From: Ilex aquifolium
Taxonomy: Eukaryota; Streptophyta; Magnoliopsida; Aquifoliales; Aquifoliaceae
DNA: 64,000 nucleotides
Direction of reading: 5' to 3'
Assembly: GCA_951799425.1 (NCBI GenBank)
Contig: OX637392.1
Span: 32,200,093 to 32,264,092 of the forward strand
Part shown: piece after piece, positions 11,333 through 22,528 of the stretch
Layout of the letters: each line of letters opens with the position of its first letter
How positions within the stretch are numbered: the first letter of the stretch is position 1
Position numbers and translations under genes: made by a program
The notes under the pieces: generated by a model
Told to the model about the DNA's origin: nothing
What the model saw: the letters and a program-made list of their open reading frames with translations, nothing else
Databases searched by the model: none

Positions 11333-11577
11333 ATGCCTAGAGTTAAACTACCTGCCAGGCGAAACCTGATAAATCAGGAGCCTAATTTTGTAGAAGAGGT
11401 GATTGAAGAGAGGGAAGGGAGACCAGTGGTGAAAAGATTCGATCGAACACGATTCCCCAGTGCTCTCAAGGCAGAAAGGTATGAAAACTTCTTCCAAAAT
11501 CATGCAGTAGTTTGTGAAAGGGATGTTGTGATTACTGATTTTGCGGAATTGGGAATATTGGCGGAGATGGAGAGGAG
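11333..11577 (+). pseudogene. Athila-type 3' ORF ('env-like'), N-terminal part, element A
   Basis: The segment starts MPRVKLPARRN and contains FPSALKAERYENFFQNHAVVCERDVV. This fits the plant 'putative transposon protein' domain seen in Athila 3' ORFs (F.S..AERY..F..R.V..ER). Element D cuts the ORF at 11577 and the rest resumes at 22529. No signal peptide or membrane segment is visible, so calling it a true envelope would go too far. The B copy is at 28235-29173. Confidence 0.75.
11573..11577. repeat. Target-site duplication of element D (left copy)
   Basis: aggag precedes TGATTAACCC at 11578 and recurs at 22517-22521. The empty site can be read from element B, where the same ORF runs on without an insert around 28905-28930. 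Confidence 0.88.
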
Positions 11578-12080
11578 TGATTAACCCTAATTAATGCAAA
11601 ATGTAATTAAGTTAATAGGTCAATTGTGTAATTAAATAAAGTTAAACTAGTCAAAATAAATCTAATTAGGGTTAATGTGTGAATTAAGGATAATGCATTG
11701 AATGTTGTTATTTTCAGGGTTTTATGCGTCAAAACTACAAACTACTGGGGAGTCAATTATCAAAGCATGGGGAGCCAATTATCAAAGCATAGGGTGTAAA
11801 TTATTAAAGCTCAAAACAAAGGGAGATCAAAGTGTAAATCAAGATCTTCTTGATATTTGTAAATAAATATCTTTTAGGATATTTGTAAAAAAAAAAGATC
11901 TTTTAGGATATTTGTAATTTGGATGCCTATAAATACCCCCCTTTGGGGGCTTGTAATCATTATCTTTCTCTTGTATCATTTTTCTTGTAAAGAATATTTC
12001 TTCTTAGTGGAAAACACTCCAAAGGTCTTGATTGCTTTCTTGAATCATCTTTCAAGTATTATTGCTTTATTTACTTTCTT

Positions 12081-12305
12081 GAGTTATTGTTTTCTTTTTA
12101 TTATATCTTGGTTGTGAATTAAACATCAAGTAGTTATTATTTTCTTTTTATTATATCTTGGTTGTGAATTAAATACCAAGTAGTTATTGTTTTCTTTTTA
12201 TTATATCTTGGTTGTGAATTAAACACCAAGTAGTTATTGTTTTCTTTTATGTTATTGCTTTCTTTTATTGTATTATCATCTCTTGGTTGTGGATTAAACA
12301 CCAAG
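12081..12305 (+). repeat. 50-bp tandem repeat inside D
   Basis: Three near-identical 50-base units end in aaacatcaag (12130), aaataccaag (12180) and aaacaccaag (12230). A longer diverged unit follows, to about 12305. They are AT-rich (ttattatatcttggttgtg) and lie in the transcribed part of the LTR. Confidence 0.85.
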
Positions 12306-12692
12306 TAATTATTGCTTTCTTTTAATTTAAGTATTGTTTTCTTTTACTTCCATTGTTGGAGCTTCCTTCTTCCCTTAGAGGAGTGAAACTCTTCCACTTT
12401 TCTAGAGCTTTACCAAAGCGGTGAAAGGTGGAACGTGATTCACTCATTCTTTGTCGAAGATCGGCTTTCTTGTTGTAATATGTCGAAGTTGATTGATGCA
12501 TTTCTTTTACGCTTAGCTCTAATATTTATTTATTTATAATGTCTTCTTGTTATATTGTTGTATTTACCTTAAGCATGAGTAGCTAAGCTTTTTAGTTGGC
12601 TAGTCCAAAAGGAGACCTCCATTTGGAAATGCTATTTCAACTCTTTTTCTCTCCTTCCCTCAGAGTACGGTGGTTCGATTTGACTGGGTAGA

Positions 12693-12697
12693 GAGTG
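12693..12697. repeat. Target-site duplication of element C (left copy)
   Basis: gagtg precedes TGTGACGCC at 12698 and recurs at 21989-21993, directly after the right LTR. Confidence 0.92.
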
Positions 12698-15600
12698 TGT
12701 GACGCCCCAAAACCCGGGGGTCCTTTATTAACCGTTGACCATCCGTCAACCCGCGGAAATACTCGTGATAGTCGTATAACCCGACACCACGTCATTCACA
12801 TGCTTTTAACCGGATTTACCATCCACAAGGTCGATGATATCTCAATTTATGTCCATTTATGTCATAGGAACCAAAGAAAATAAAGCCCAAGAGCATGGCT
12901 AAGCATTTTGAAAATTTCAAGTTTTTGGAAAAACCTTCCGGAAGGTCGACATACACCTACCGGAAGGTCGCTGAAAGAACAGTTAAATGAAAAGGATCAA
13001 TTTCAAGAACTTCCGGAAGGTCTACATCAGTAGCAAAAACCTTCCGGAAGGTCCATTCCAGTAGCCAAAACCTTCCGGAAGGTTCATTCCAGAAAACAAA
13101 ACCTTCCGGAAGAATTTGGCAGTCAAAAAGAAACCCAAGGCAAAACCTTCCGGAAGGTTCATTCCAGTAGACAAGTCCTTCCGGTAGGTTTTACTCCAGT
13201 AGCTAAAATCCTCCGGAAGGTTTATTCCAGTGGGCAAAACCTTCCGGAAGGTATTAGCCGTGAACAAGGCATCCAGGGTTTTTAGCAAAACCTTCCGGAA
13301 GGCCGACATACACCTTCCGGTAGGTTTTCAGACTGTGAGCAAAAATAATGGATTTCTTTCCCCTCCAAACCATCCTTAAAGCTACCCCATACACTCCAAA
13401 CTCATCCAACACATGTTTAATGAGATTTTCATATAATACACAACTCATACAAGCTCTATCACAATTCATTCCATATATTTACATCTCAAAATGGAATTCT
13501 TACAAAACTTTACTAAATAACCATAAAAGCCACAAGTCGGCTTTCTTCAACTTTGGGGCTCGAATTGGGAGCCGTCCGCCGGCGTGAACCCCGCACCTGA
13601 AATGTTGTCCCACGAAGGGTGAGCCACGCTCAATAGGATATCCTCCTACAGAGGCTACTCCCCAACCTAAGTGCATATGAAATGCGCACATGCAACAAAT
13701 CAACAAGCATCAACCAATCTAACAAGAATATACACCTCAATGTTAGAAAGCTACCATGCTATACCATGTCATGCCATGATATGAGATGGAACTCACTCAT
13801 GCACCTTGTCCCGAGTCTTCCCCGACTCACACCACACAATGCAAAAGCCAATGTGTATGAACCCGTCTATTGACGGAAAAACCCTCCCAATGATCGTTTG
13901 AGATAAAAGTTATGTCTTTAAAAAAAATCAAATCATTGTTTGAGGCTACCCATTGGATGGGTGTTTTTATATAACAAAGTCTTGTGTCTTCTTGGGCAAC
14001 GGATTTTGGAGTCGCACCACTGGCTCCGTGGGCCATGCCACTTTTCTGGAATTTCACCGCCGGTCAAATGACTAAACCAAGTGGTTCCGGGTTTTTCACC
14101 CGAGGGAGTGTCTAGCCCTACTTGCTTTACCCGACACAAGTTTTCCTTATGCAATGCAACCGTGCAACTCAGTCGGATCTTCGATCCCGACTTTCCCGAG
14201 TTCACATACCAACCACCAAGATTTGGTATTTGATCCACAACACATGCACACACCCACACTCATGCCTATGACCCATGAATGCGATGTCAACTCACCCACA
14301 CACACTCATGTCTTATAACCATGAATGTGATGTACCCATGAGAATGCAATGTAATGTACCCTTGCATCTTCTCCACATGTTCAATATGTATGAATGCCAT
14401 ATGAACAACACAACAATAAATCCACATATCCATGGTACTTCATATCATAAGCATATGAACACCATAATTTAACACATTGTCAATATATAGCAAGCATGCA
14501 TATATCAACATTTCATCCAATAACCATTTTCAAACATGTTATCACATAAGCATGCAATTAACATAGCAAACTCATCAATACAACATTTTCACCAAGGCAT
14601 TTAATCAACACCTTCGAACCACCCAAAGCATGTAATCATATAATATACTCAAATTCATCATAAAGCTCAAGAAATCATATTAATTGATTTCTACACAATT
14701 ATACCAAGATAGAATTCATTCTACCCATAACATAACCTCATATGTCATAATTTCTCAGGAAATTATCAACAACCATTCCTAATTGTCCATTTCATTTAGG
14801 AATTCATTTTACCCAATTTCCCATATCAATTTTCTACACTTCAAGTTTCTTTATGAAATTTACCCATCAAGTAAATTTATTTACCCATTTCATACCAACC
14901 TTGCTTAGCATATTTGGTACTCATTTCCCACACATGAAATGCATTAGTGGTACATTAAACTAGAGAATGTGATTTAAATCTTGCTACCCATTCTCAATAC
15001 CCATTTCACCCAAATAACCACAATAGGCAAGTGATACATATATATATACACCTACCCATTCCATATAACCTTCCTAGGTTGGAAATAAACCTAAGTAGGA
15101 AGAAAACCCTACCTCTTGTAGCGTGTAGAATCGCCGTGGGAAGCTCCTAGAACTCAAAGCAAGCTTGAATCCTTCACTTCCAAATTTTCGGCCCTCCAAC
15201 GTTCGGTGAAAACCGTCGTTTTTGGTACCCACGCGTAGCCCTCGACGCGTAGAGCAACTCTTGTTCTTGGCCCGAGTCGATTTGAGCGCTAGAACGGAGT
15301 AGATCGTAGAGAGAAGGTGGAGTTTTCTCTCATTTTCCCTCTCTTCTTTTCTCTCGGCTGAAACCGGCTGAAGGGTGAAGGAGAAGTCTGATTTTTCAGA
15401 CTTTAGGCCCCTATTTATATTTTTAGGATACTTGGCCTACAATTGGCCACACGTCCCTTTTAATTCCGGGTCCGTTTTAATCCCGAAACGATTAAATTTC
15501 GCTCCGGTTCGAGTTCAAAATATTTTTATTTTAACTTGCCTCTAATATTTCCCCAAACTTTAAAATTTTATAAAAATTTCGTGTACGGGGTCACCCGAGG

Positions 15601-15809
15601 CCCGTTCGTCTCGTAAAACGCGAAAAATCCGACTATCTCGGAATTCAACGAAATTTGACGTGGTAACTAGATTTCGCGAGACGAATCCAACGGTGGAATC
15701 CGTTTCGTCATCCGAGATCTAGAAAAATTCAGTTTTTCAACTAGTACCGAAGTGGCAATTCACCTATTGCCCTTGTTCGTCAAAGTTTAAATTTTTCCGG
15801 GGTTTCACA
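12698..15809 (-). repeat. Left (3') LTR of element C
   Basis: TGTGACGCC...GTTTCACA, 3,112 bases, identical to 18877-21988 except for one position seen. A TATA-like box (complement of ctatttatat, about 15411-15420) puts the promoter near the right end of this LTR. The palindrome array (12934-13325) therefore lies in the transcribed leader, towards the U5 end. Confidence 0.95.
12934..13325 (-). repeat. CCTTCCGGAAGG palindrome array (left LTR of C)
   Basis: About twelve copies or close variants of the 12-base palindrome CCTTCCGGAAGG are present. In the middle they repeat every 31 bases (13040, 13071, 13102; then 13146, 13177, 13208, 13240), with spacer text like ttcattccagtag. The copy in the other LTR is at 19113-19504. 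Each unit holds TTCCGGAA, which fits the two-box heat-shock element pattern TTCnnGAA. Function is not shown. Confidence 0.88.
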
Positions 15810-15840
15810 TTCTTCCCCCCCTTAAAAAAATTTCGTCCCC
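15810..15840 (-). other. Polypurine tract of element C
   Basis: The plus strand reads ttcttccccccccttaaaaaaa directly inside the left LTR. The complement is a purine run ending in gggggaagaa before the LTR start, the normal plus-strand primer. Confidence 0.85.
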
Positions 15841-16341
15841 GAAATTCACACCCTCATGCACATTCGATTATATGCATAAGTTACAACAATACTGTCTAAA
15901 TTGTCCCACATGTATCCGTCTCATTCCCGGACTAGGTTCTAGACGTAACCAAGTCCGTCCGTAGAGGCACCACATATCCCGTGCATACAACCTGCAGAAT
16001 TCCTCCTGTGTGAGGGTCATCCGCACTGTCAAAAGGCGTGCCGACTTAGTAAGCCGGTCCACTCTCACTCACACCGCATCACGTCCCCGCGATGTCCGTG
16101 GCAAGTGGGTCACAAAACCCATTGTGACATGCTCCCACTTCCACTCAGCCACCTCCAAGGGCTAGAGCAGCTCTGTTAGTCTCTAGTGCCCAGCCTTCAC
16201 CTGTCGACATGCGAGACATCTACTGACAAGGTTTTCAATGTGTCTCTTTATTCTACTCCAATAACACTGGTGATGAAGATTATGGTACATCTTCGTGCCA
16301 CCTAGACGTACCCGGTCTCTGATAGATAACAATTCTGGGTC

Positions 16342-16698
16342 CTATCCGTGGGAATCGATCACTCTGCTCAGTAGGGAAAGCATAGTCACCAAGCTCCCTA
16401 AAATACCATGAGTCTGACCCCGATAATACAGCCCGTACTGTCCCACACTCTCAAGCATCCGCCACTCTCGGTGAGCCATACTAGCCACAACTTCTTGTGA
16501 CTTCCGGCTAAGTGCATTAGTTACCACATTTGCCTTACCCGGATGATAGTGCAAAGTGAAGTCGTAACCCTCCAAATATTTCATCCACCTGCGTTGCCTC
16601 ATGTTAAGGTCCCGTTGTGTAGAGATATATCTCAGACTTTTGTGGTCTGATAAAGCCTCAAACTTCTCACCATATACGTAGTGGCGCCAAGCTTTCAA
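16342..16698 (-). pseudogene. RNase H fragment of element C
   Basis: The stretch encodes YVYGEKFEALSDHKSLRYI, then RRWMKYLEGYDFTLHYHPGK and ANVVTNALSRK, the classic Ty3/gypsy RNase H end. The surrounding 15850-17600 has pol-like pieces in more than one frame. This is a fossil with many breaks, and most of pol is absent. Confidence 0.85.
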
Positions 16699-17642
16699 GG
16701 CAAGATAATGGCCGCCAACTCCGTGTCACGTATAAGATAATTTTGCTTGTGGTTCTTTAGTTGTCCAGAACCATAAGCCACCGTTCTCGCGGACTACATT
16801 AATACCCATCCATGTCCGTCCTTAGAAGCATCACAATTCACTGTGTACTTCTGTCCCCTCTCCGGAACTACTAGAATAAGAGGTGAAGTAAGCTTCCTCC
16901 ATAAATTTTGGTCATTAGTACCAAAGCGCCCCAAGGTGAAGTATTTGGTCTAACGAAGTCCTTGTTCAACAATTCTTGTATTCGGACCTAGAGTTTTCAC
17001 AACTCTACTGGTTTCATTCTATGCAGAGTCATAGAAATGGACGATGTACCGGGATGCAACTCAATGGTAAATTCTACATTCCTATGTGTAGGTAATCCCG
17101 GTAGTTCATCCGAATAATATCCCCATACTCACAGACAACCCGAGGTAGACCCAACTCTTGTCTCACCTCGTCCTCCAAGATGAGGCTCGCAAGCCAACCC
17201 ATCTACCATTCGTGCCAACAGAAACCATACACGATTTGGGATAAAGAGTCGTGCTTTTCCCCCTGGAATTTGAAACAAACACCATTCGGTGTGTAAGCAG
17301 TGATCCTCTTACGATCACAATCAACGACGACGCGGTGTGCCGTCAATCAACCCATTCTCAGGATGACATCAAACCCGACATGTCCACGACCCTAAGGTCC
17401 ATAGTGAGTAGAGTCCCCGAGATCTCTAACTCACAACCGTCATATCTGATCAATGCAGGCCCTAGTCCCTAAGGTGGAATTCACCCCTGAGGACTCTTCT
17501 AGGGTTATAATATTTAAAACTGTTCCATGCTCAAAACATGAAAAATAACGGTATTTGACACACTCAAGTCAAATAACACGTGTACCCATAATTAAGGAAT
17601 AAGTGATGTACCGTGGGTCGCTGCCTGATCCCCCGACTCACT

Positions 17643-18413
17643 CTATGGTGCAACGTCAAAGACCGTCTCCTGGGTCTCCAATGTTGTCGCTTCAGAGTCT
17701 TGTTCCTGGCCTTGGCCCATACCTTGGCTCATCCGGTCTGATTGCGGAGTCTCCGCACGCGGCGTACTAAGGACTTGCACAACGCTCTGTAGTTGGGACT
17801 GATTTCCCTGGTCCTTAGTGGAATAGGGAAGGACAATACGTGCCTGTGTGAGTCCCACCGACGACTGGGATTGAGAAGTCTCAGAACTCTGTGAGGTTTG
17901 CCTCAGGGGGCAATCCTTCTTCCTATGGCCCGGTTGTCGACAATAGAAACATGTCTTCTGGCCTCCTTGAAACGTTCCCTTGAATTTCTTCCCTCCTTGG
18001 GACAAAAGATTTTGGGCTTGATCCCCCTCCTGTGATCCCTGCCTCTGAGGACAATCCCTCCTCTTATGCCCCACTTGGCGACAATGATAACATGGCCCCT
18101 GCCCCGCTTGGCTGGGAACCCTGAAGTGCCCACTACTTTGGGAGGTTTGCCCTTGGCCTTGGCCTTGATAGCCGCGGCCCTGCCCCGATGATTCTTGTGG
18201 CCTCGATGTCTTTTGCTTTTTCCATGGCCGTTGATGGCCCATGGAACTTAAACTCCTTTGGATGGCTTGAGCCCCTTGGCTCAAATTGGCGCTTGCCTGT
18301 GCTAGGTTAGCAGCCATCGTACTCATAGCCTCCATATAGGCTTGTTGGTCCAAAGCCGGTAGTGGTTGGTTGTTCCGTCCACCGCCTAGACGTCCCCTTC
18401 CTCTATATGACAT
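17643..18413 (-). CDS. gag fragment with two zinc knuckles, element C
   Basis: This 256-codon frame has a Gln/Ser/Gly-rich start and two CCHC knuckles, CYHCRQVGHKRRDC (about residues 108-121) and CFYCRQPGHRKKDC (about 155-168). It is the nucleocapsid end of a chromovirus Gag. The capsid domain expected upstream is lacking, since the primer site is only about 450 bases away. The family is known for tandem knuckles only in some lineages, so the double knuckle is of note. Confidence 0.85.
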   Translation of the reverse strand: MSYRGRGRLGGGRNNQPLPALDQQAYMEAMSTMAANLAQASANLSQGAQAIQRSLSSMGHQRPWKKQKTSRPQESSGQGRGYQGQGQGQTSQSSGHFRVPSQAGQGPCYHCRQVGHKRRDCPQRQGSQEGDQAQNLLSQGGKKFKGTFQGGQKTCFYCRQPGHRKKDCPLRQTSQSSETSQSQSSVGLTQARIVLPYSTKDQGNQSQLQSVVQVLSTPRAETPQSDRMSQGMGQGQEQDSEATTLETQETVFDVAP

Positions 18414-18861
18414 CTACACACATGTCAAATAGCAATGGTACAACGGCTTAGTATCCCTAGATAGGGACCAAAGTTAAAACGTTCAAATCTTTCTCACTGT
18501 CTCACTAGTAGGGCGTATGCCTCCAATAGTGGACCCTCACACTTTGAACTTTCCCATTCATTTGTTTTCCCACTCCCAAGGTTAAGTTCTCTAAACACTA
18601 GGGTTAGAATACTTTTCACTATGCACATTCATCATGCATACAAGTCACACAACAAGTAACACATAACATGTACCAAGTAGGGTACATAACATGTAGCAAA
18701 TATAGCACATAACGTGAGATGCACATGGAATGAAATGGTCTAAAACCCATGCCCATCAAGTCTTAGGTGAATCGTAAACCTAAGCTCTAAACCTCTTTCA
18801 TTCTTGCAATGGAAGATGATAGACTCATTTCCCACAAGACCACATAAGATCTATAACCTAA

Positions 18862-18873
18862 GCTCTGATACCA
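18862..18873 (-). other. Primer binding site of C, tRNA-iMet type
   Basis: The minus strand reads TGGTATCAGAGC, complementary to the 3' end of plant initiator tRNA-Met. It is three bases from the right LTR (18877), which is therefore the 5' LTR. Confidence 0.93.
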
Positions 18874-18876
18874 AGC

Positions 18877-21800
18877 TGTGACGCCCCAAAACCCGGGGGT
18901 CCTTTATTAACCGTTGACCATCCGTCAACCCGCGGAAATACTCGTGATAGTCGTATAACCCGACACCACGTCATTCACATGCTTTTAACCGGATTTACCA
19001 TCCACAAGGTCGATGATATCTCAATTTATGTCCATTTATGTCATAGGAACCAAAGAAAATAAAGCCCAAGAGCATGGCTAAGCATTTTGAAAATTTCAAG
19101 TTTTTGGAAAAACCTTCCGGAAGGTCGACATACACCTACCGGAAGGTCGCTGAAAGAACAGTTAAATGAAAAGGATCAATTTCAAGAACTTCCGGAAGGT
19201 CTACATCAGTAGCAAAAACCTTCCGGAAGGTCCATTCCAGTAGCCAAAACCTTCCGGAAGGTTCATTCCAGAAAACAAAACCTTCCGGAAGAATTTGGCA
19301 GTCAAAAAGAAACCCAAGGCAAAACCTTCCGGAAGGTTCATTCCAGTAGACAAGTCCTTCCGGTAGGTTTTACTCCAGTAGCTAAAATCCTCCGGAAGGT
19401 TTATTCCAGTGGGCAAAACCTTCCGGAAGGTATTAGCCGTGAACAAGGCATCCAGGGTTTTTAGCAAAACCTTCCGGAAGGCCGACATACACCTTCCGGT
19501 AGGTTTTCAGACTGTGAGCAAAAATAATGGATTTCTTTCCCCTCCAAACCATCCTTAAAGCTACCCCATACACTCCAAACTCATCCAACACATGTTTAAT
19601 GAGATTTTCATATAATACACAACTCATACAAGCTCTATCACAATTCATTCCATATATTTACATCTCAAAATGGAATTCTTACAAAACTTTACTAAATAAC
19701 CATAAAAGCCACAAGTCGGCTTTCTTCAACTTTGGGGCTCGAATTGGGAGCCGTCCGCCGGCGTGAACCCCGCACCTGAAATGTTGTCCCACGAAGGGTG
19801 AGCCACGCTCAATAGGATATCCTCCTACAGAGGCTACTCCCCAACCTAAGTGCATATGAAATGCGCACATGCAACAAATCAACAAGCATCAACCAATCTA
19901 ACAAGAATATACACCTCAATGTTAGAAAGCTACCATGCTATACCATGTCATGCCATGATATGAGATGGAACTCACTCATGCACCTTGTCCCGAGTCTTCC
20001 CCGACTCACACCACACAATGCAAAAGCCAATGTGTATGAACCCGTCTATTGACGGAAAAACCCTCCCAATGATCGTTTGAGATAAAAGTTATGTCTTTAA
20101 AAAAAATCAAATCATTGTTTGAGGCTACCCATTGGATGGGTGTTTTTATATAACAAAGTCTTGTGTCTTCTTGGGCAACGGATTTTGGAGTCGCACCACT
20201 GGCTCCGTGGGCCATGCCACTTTTCTGGAATTTCACCGCCGGTCAAATGACTAAACCAAGTGGTTCCGGGTTTTTCACCCGAGGGAGTGTCTAGCCCTAC
20301 TTGCTTTACCCGACACAAGTTTTCCTTATGCAATGCAACCGTGCAACTCAGTCGGATCTTCGATCCCGACTTTCCCGAGTTCACATACCAACCACCAAGA
20401 TTTGGTATTTGATCCACAACACATGCACACACCCACACTCATGCCTATGACCCATGAATGCGATGTCAACTCACCCACACACACTCATGTCTTATAACCA
20501 TGAATGTGATGTACCCATGAGAATGCAATGTAATGTACCCTTGCATCTTCTCCACATGTTCAATATGTATGAATGCCATATGAACAACACAACAATAAAT
20601 CCACATATCCATGGTACTTCATATCATAAGCATATGAACACCATAATTTAACACATTGTCAATATATAGCAAGCATGCATATATCAACATTTCATCCAAT
20701 AACCATTTTCAAACATGTTATCACATAAGCATGCAATTAACATAGCAAACTCATCAATACAACATTTTCACCAAGGCATTTAATCAACACCTTCGAACCA
20801 CCCAAAGCATGTAATCATATAATATACTCAAATTCATCATAAAGCTCAAGAAATCATATTAATTGATTTCTACACAATTATACCAAGATAGAATTCATTC
20901 TACCCATAACATAACCTCATATGTCATAATTTCTCAGGAAATTATCAACAACCATTCCTAATTGTCCATTTCATTTAGGAATTCATTTTACCCAATTTCC
21001 CATATCAATTTTCTACACTTCAAGTTTCTTTATGAAATTTACCCATCAAGTAAATTTATTTACCCATTTCATACCAACCTTGCTTAGCATATTTGGTACT
21101 CATTTCCCACACATGAAATGCATTAGTGGTACATTAAACTAGAGAATGTGATTTAAATCTTGCTACCCATTCTCAATACCCATTTCACCCAAATAACCAC
21201 AATAGGCAAGTGATACATATATATATACACCTACCCATTCCATATAACCTTCCTAGGTTGGAAATAAACCTAAGTAGGAAGAAAACCCTACCTCTTGTAG
21301 CGTGTAGAATCGCCGTGGGAAGCTCCTAGAACTCAAAGCAAGCTTGAATCCTTCACTTCCAAATTTTCGGCCCTCCAACGTTCGGTGAAAACCGTCGTTT
21401 TTGGTACCCACGCGTAGCCCTCGACGCGTAGAGCAACTCTTGTTCTTGGCCCGAGTCGATTTGAGCGCTAGAACGGAGTAGATCGTAGAGAGAAGGTGGA
21501 GTTTTCTCTCATTTTCCCTCTCTTCTTTTCTCTCGGCTGAAACCGGCTGAAGGGTGAAGGAGAAGTCTGATTTTTCAGACTTTAGGCCCCTATTTATATT
21601 TTTAGGATACTTGGCCTACAATTGGCCACACGTCCCTTTTAATTCCGGGTCCGTTTTAATCCCGAAACGATTAAATTTCGCTCCGGTTCGAGTTCAAAAT
21701 ATTTTTATTTTAACTTGCCTCTAATATTTCCCCAAACTTTAAAATTTTATAAAAATTTCGTGTACGGGGTCACCCGAGGCCCGTTCGTCTCGTAAAACGC

Positions 21801-21988
21801 GAAAAATCCGACTATCTCGGAATTCAACGAAATTTGACGTGGTAACTAGATTTCGCGAGACAAATCCAACGGTGGAATCCGTTTCGTCATCCGAGATCTA
21901 GAAAAATTCAGTTTTTCAACTAGTACCGAAGTGGCAATTCACCTATTGCCCTTGTTCGTCAAAGTTTAAATTTTTCCGGGGTTTCACA
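18877..21988 (-). repeat. Right (5') LTR of element C
   Basis: Partner of 12698-15809, offset 6,179 bases. It contains the second copy of the palindrome array (19113-19504) and the TATA-like box near 21590-21600. It is followed by gagtg (21989-21993). Confidence 0.95.
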
Positions 21989-22528
21989 GAGTGGATGAGA
22001 TAGTGAGTTTTTGATATTCCGTAGACTTGTCACAGTTTATGCTTGGATCCTCACTCAATCTCATCCCTAGCTTCCCACGAATCAATCGTTCACCTATGCT
22101 CTATTAGAGGAAAGATTTGAGTTGAATTGGTATTTCCATTGGAGTGACCCCTAGGACTAGCCAACACTTATTTCCCATTCAGATTTCACCACAAGACAAA
22201 CCACAAACCCAACTTCAAACAACAAAAGATTTTTCACTTTCTTTTGCACCAAAATCACCTTCATGATGATACAACTCCTTCCATGAAGAGACGACCTTGG
22301 AATACCACCAAGTAAAACACGACATGCAAAAGTCTTCTTGCGCTTGGGAAGCACTTCTGTTCACACACACACATTTCATTGATTCCACCATTCCGTTGCC
22401 CTTTCTTTTGACATCATCCCTAAGGGAGAGGGACACTTCCCTTCATCCATACATCATATATACATCATTGAGGGAGATGTTAAGAGGTTAGGAACAACAA
22501 CGGTAGTCACCAAGCAAGGAGGAATTGG

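Larger units (their letters stand above)
12698..21988 (-). mobile_element. Young chromovirus-type (Tekay/Del-like) Ty3/gypsy element C, internally reduced
   Basis: C has two 3,112-base LTRs (12698-15809 and 18877-21988) and a gagtg duplication. The element reads on the minus strand: tRNA-iMet primer site next to the right LTR, gag with two zinc knuckles, an RNase H fragment, and a polypurine tract next to the left LTR. By eye the two LTRs differ at one position (15683 g versus 21862 a, a CpG transition). That suggests a very recent insertion, on the order of ten thousand years with usual plant rates. The internal part is only 3.07 kb and most of pol is missing or broken, so it is not autonomous. 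Confidence 0.93.
11578..22516 (+). mobile_element. Solo LTR-like element D (Athila-related), interrupted by C
   Basis: D starts TGATTAACCC, ends ACCAAGCA and is flanked by aggag. Without C its own length is about 1.64 kb. It has a TATA box (tataaata near 11931), a long R/U5-like stretch and no coding region, as expected of a solo LTR left by LTR-LTR recombination. The stretch 12360-12470 (gagtgaaactcttccac and following) is closely similar to 2835-2960 of the A LTR, so the family is related to Athila. The right part (21994-22516) is the same family as F at the window end. Confidence 0.85.

Noticed and set aside
13022-13309. Open frames in the C LTR giving repeated LPEGF/FRKV peptides (also at 19201-19488)
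   Set aside because: They are translations of the CCTTCCGGAAGG tandem repeat in the LTR. There is no codon bias or homology, and the copies are in both LTRs.
22157-22491. Small open frames right of element C
   Set aside because: They lie in the U5-like end of LTR D and are matched by the non-coding F sequence at 63500-63900.
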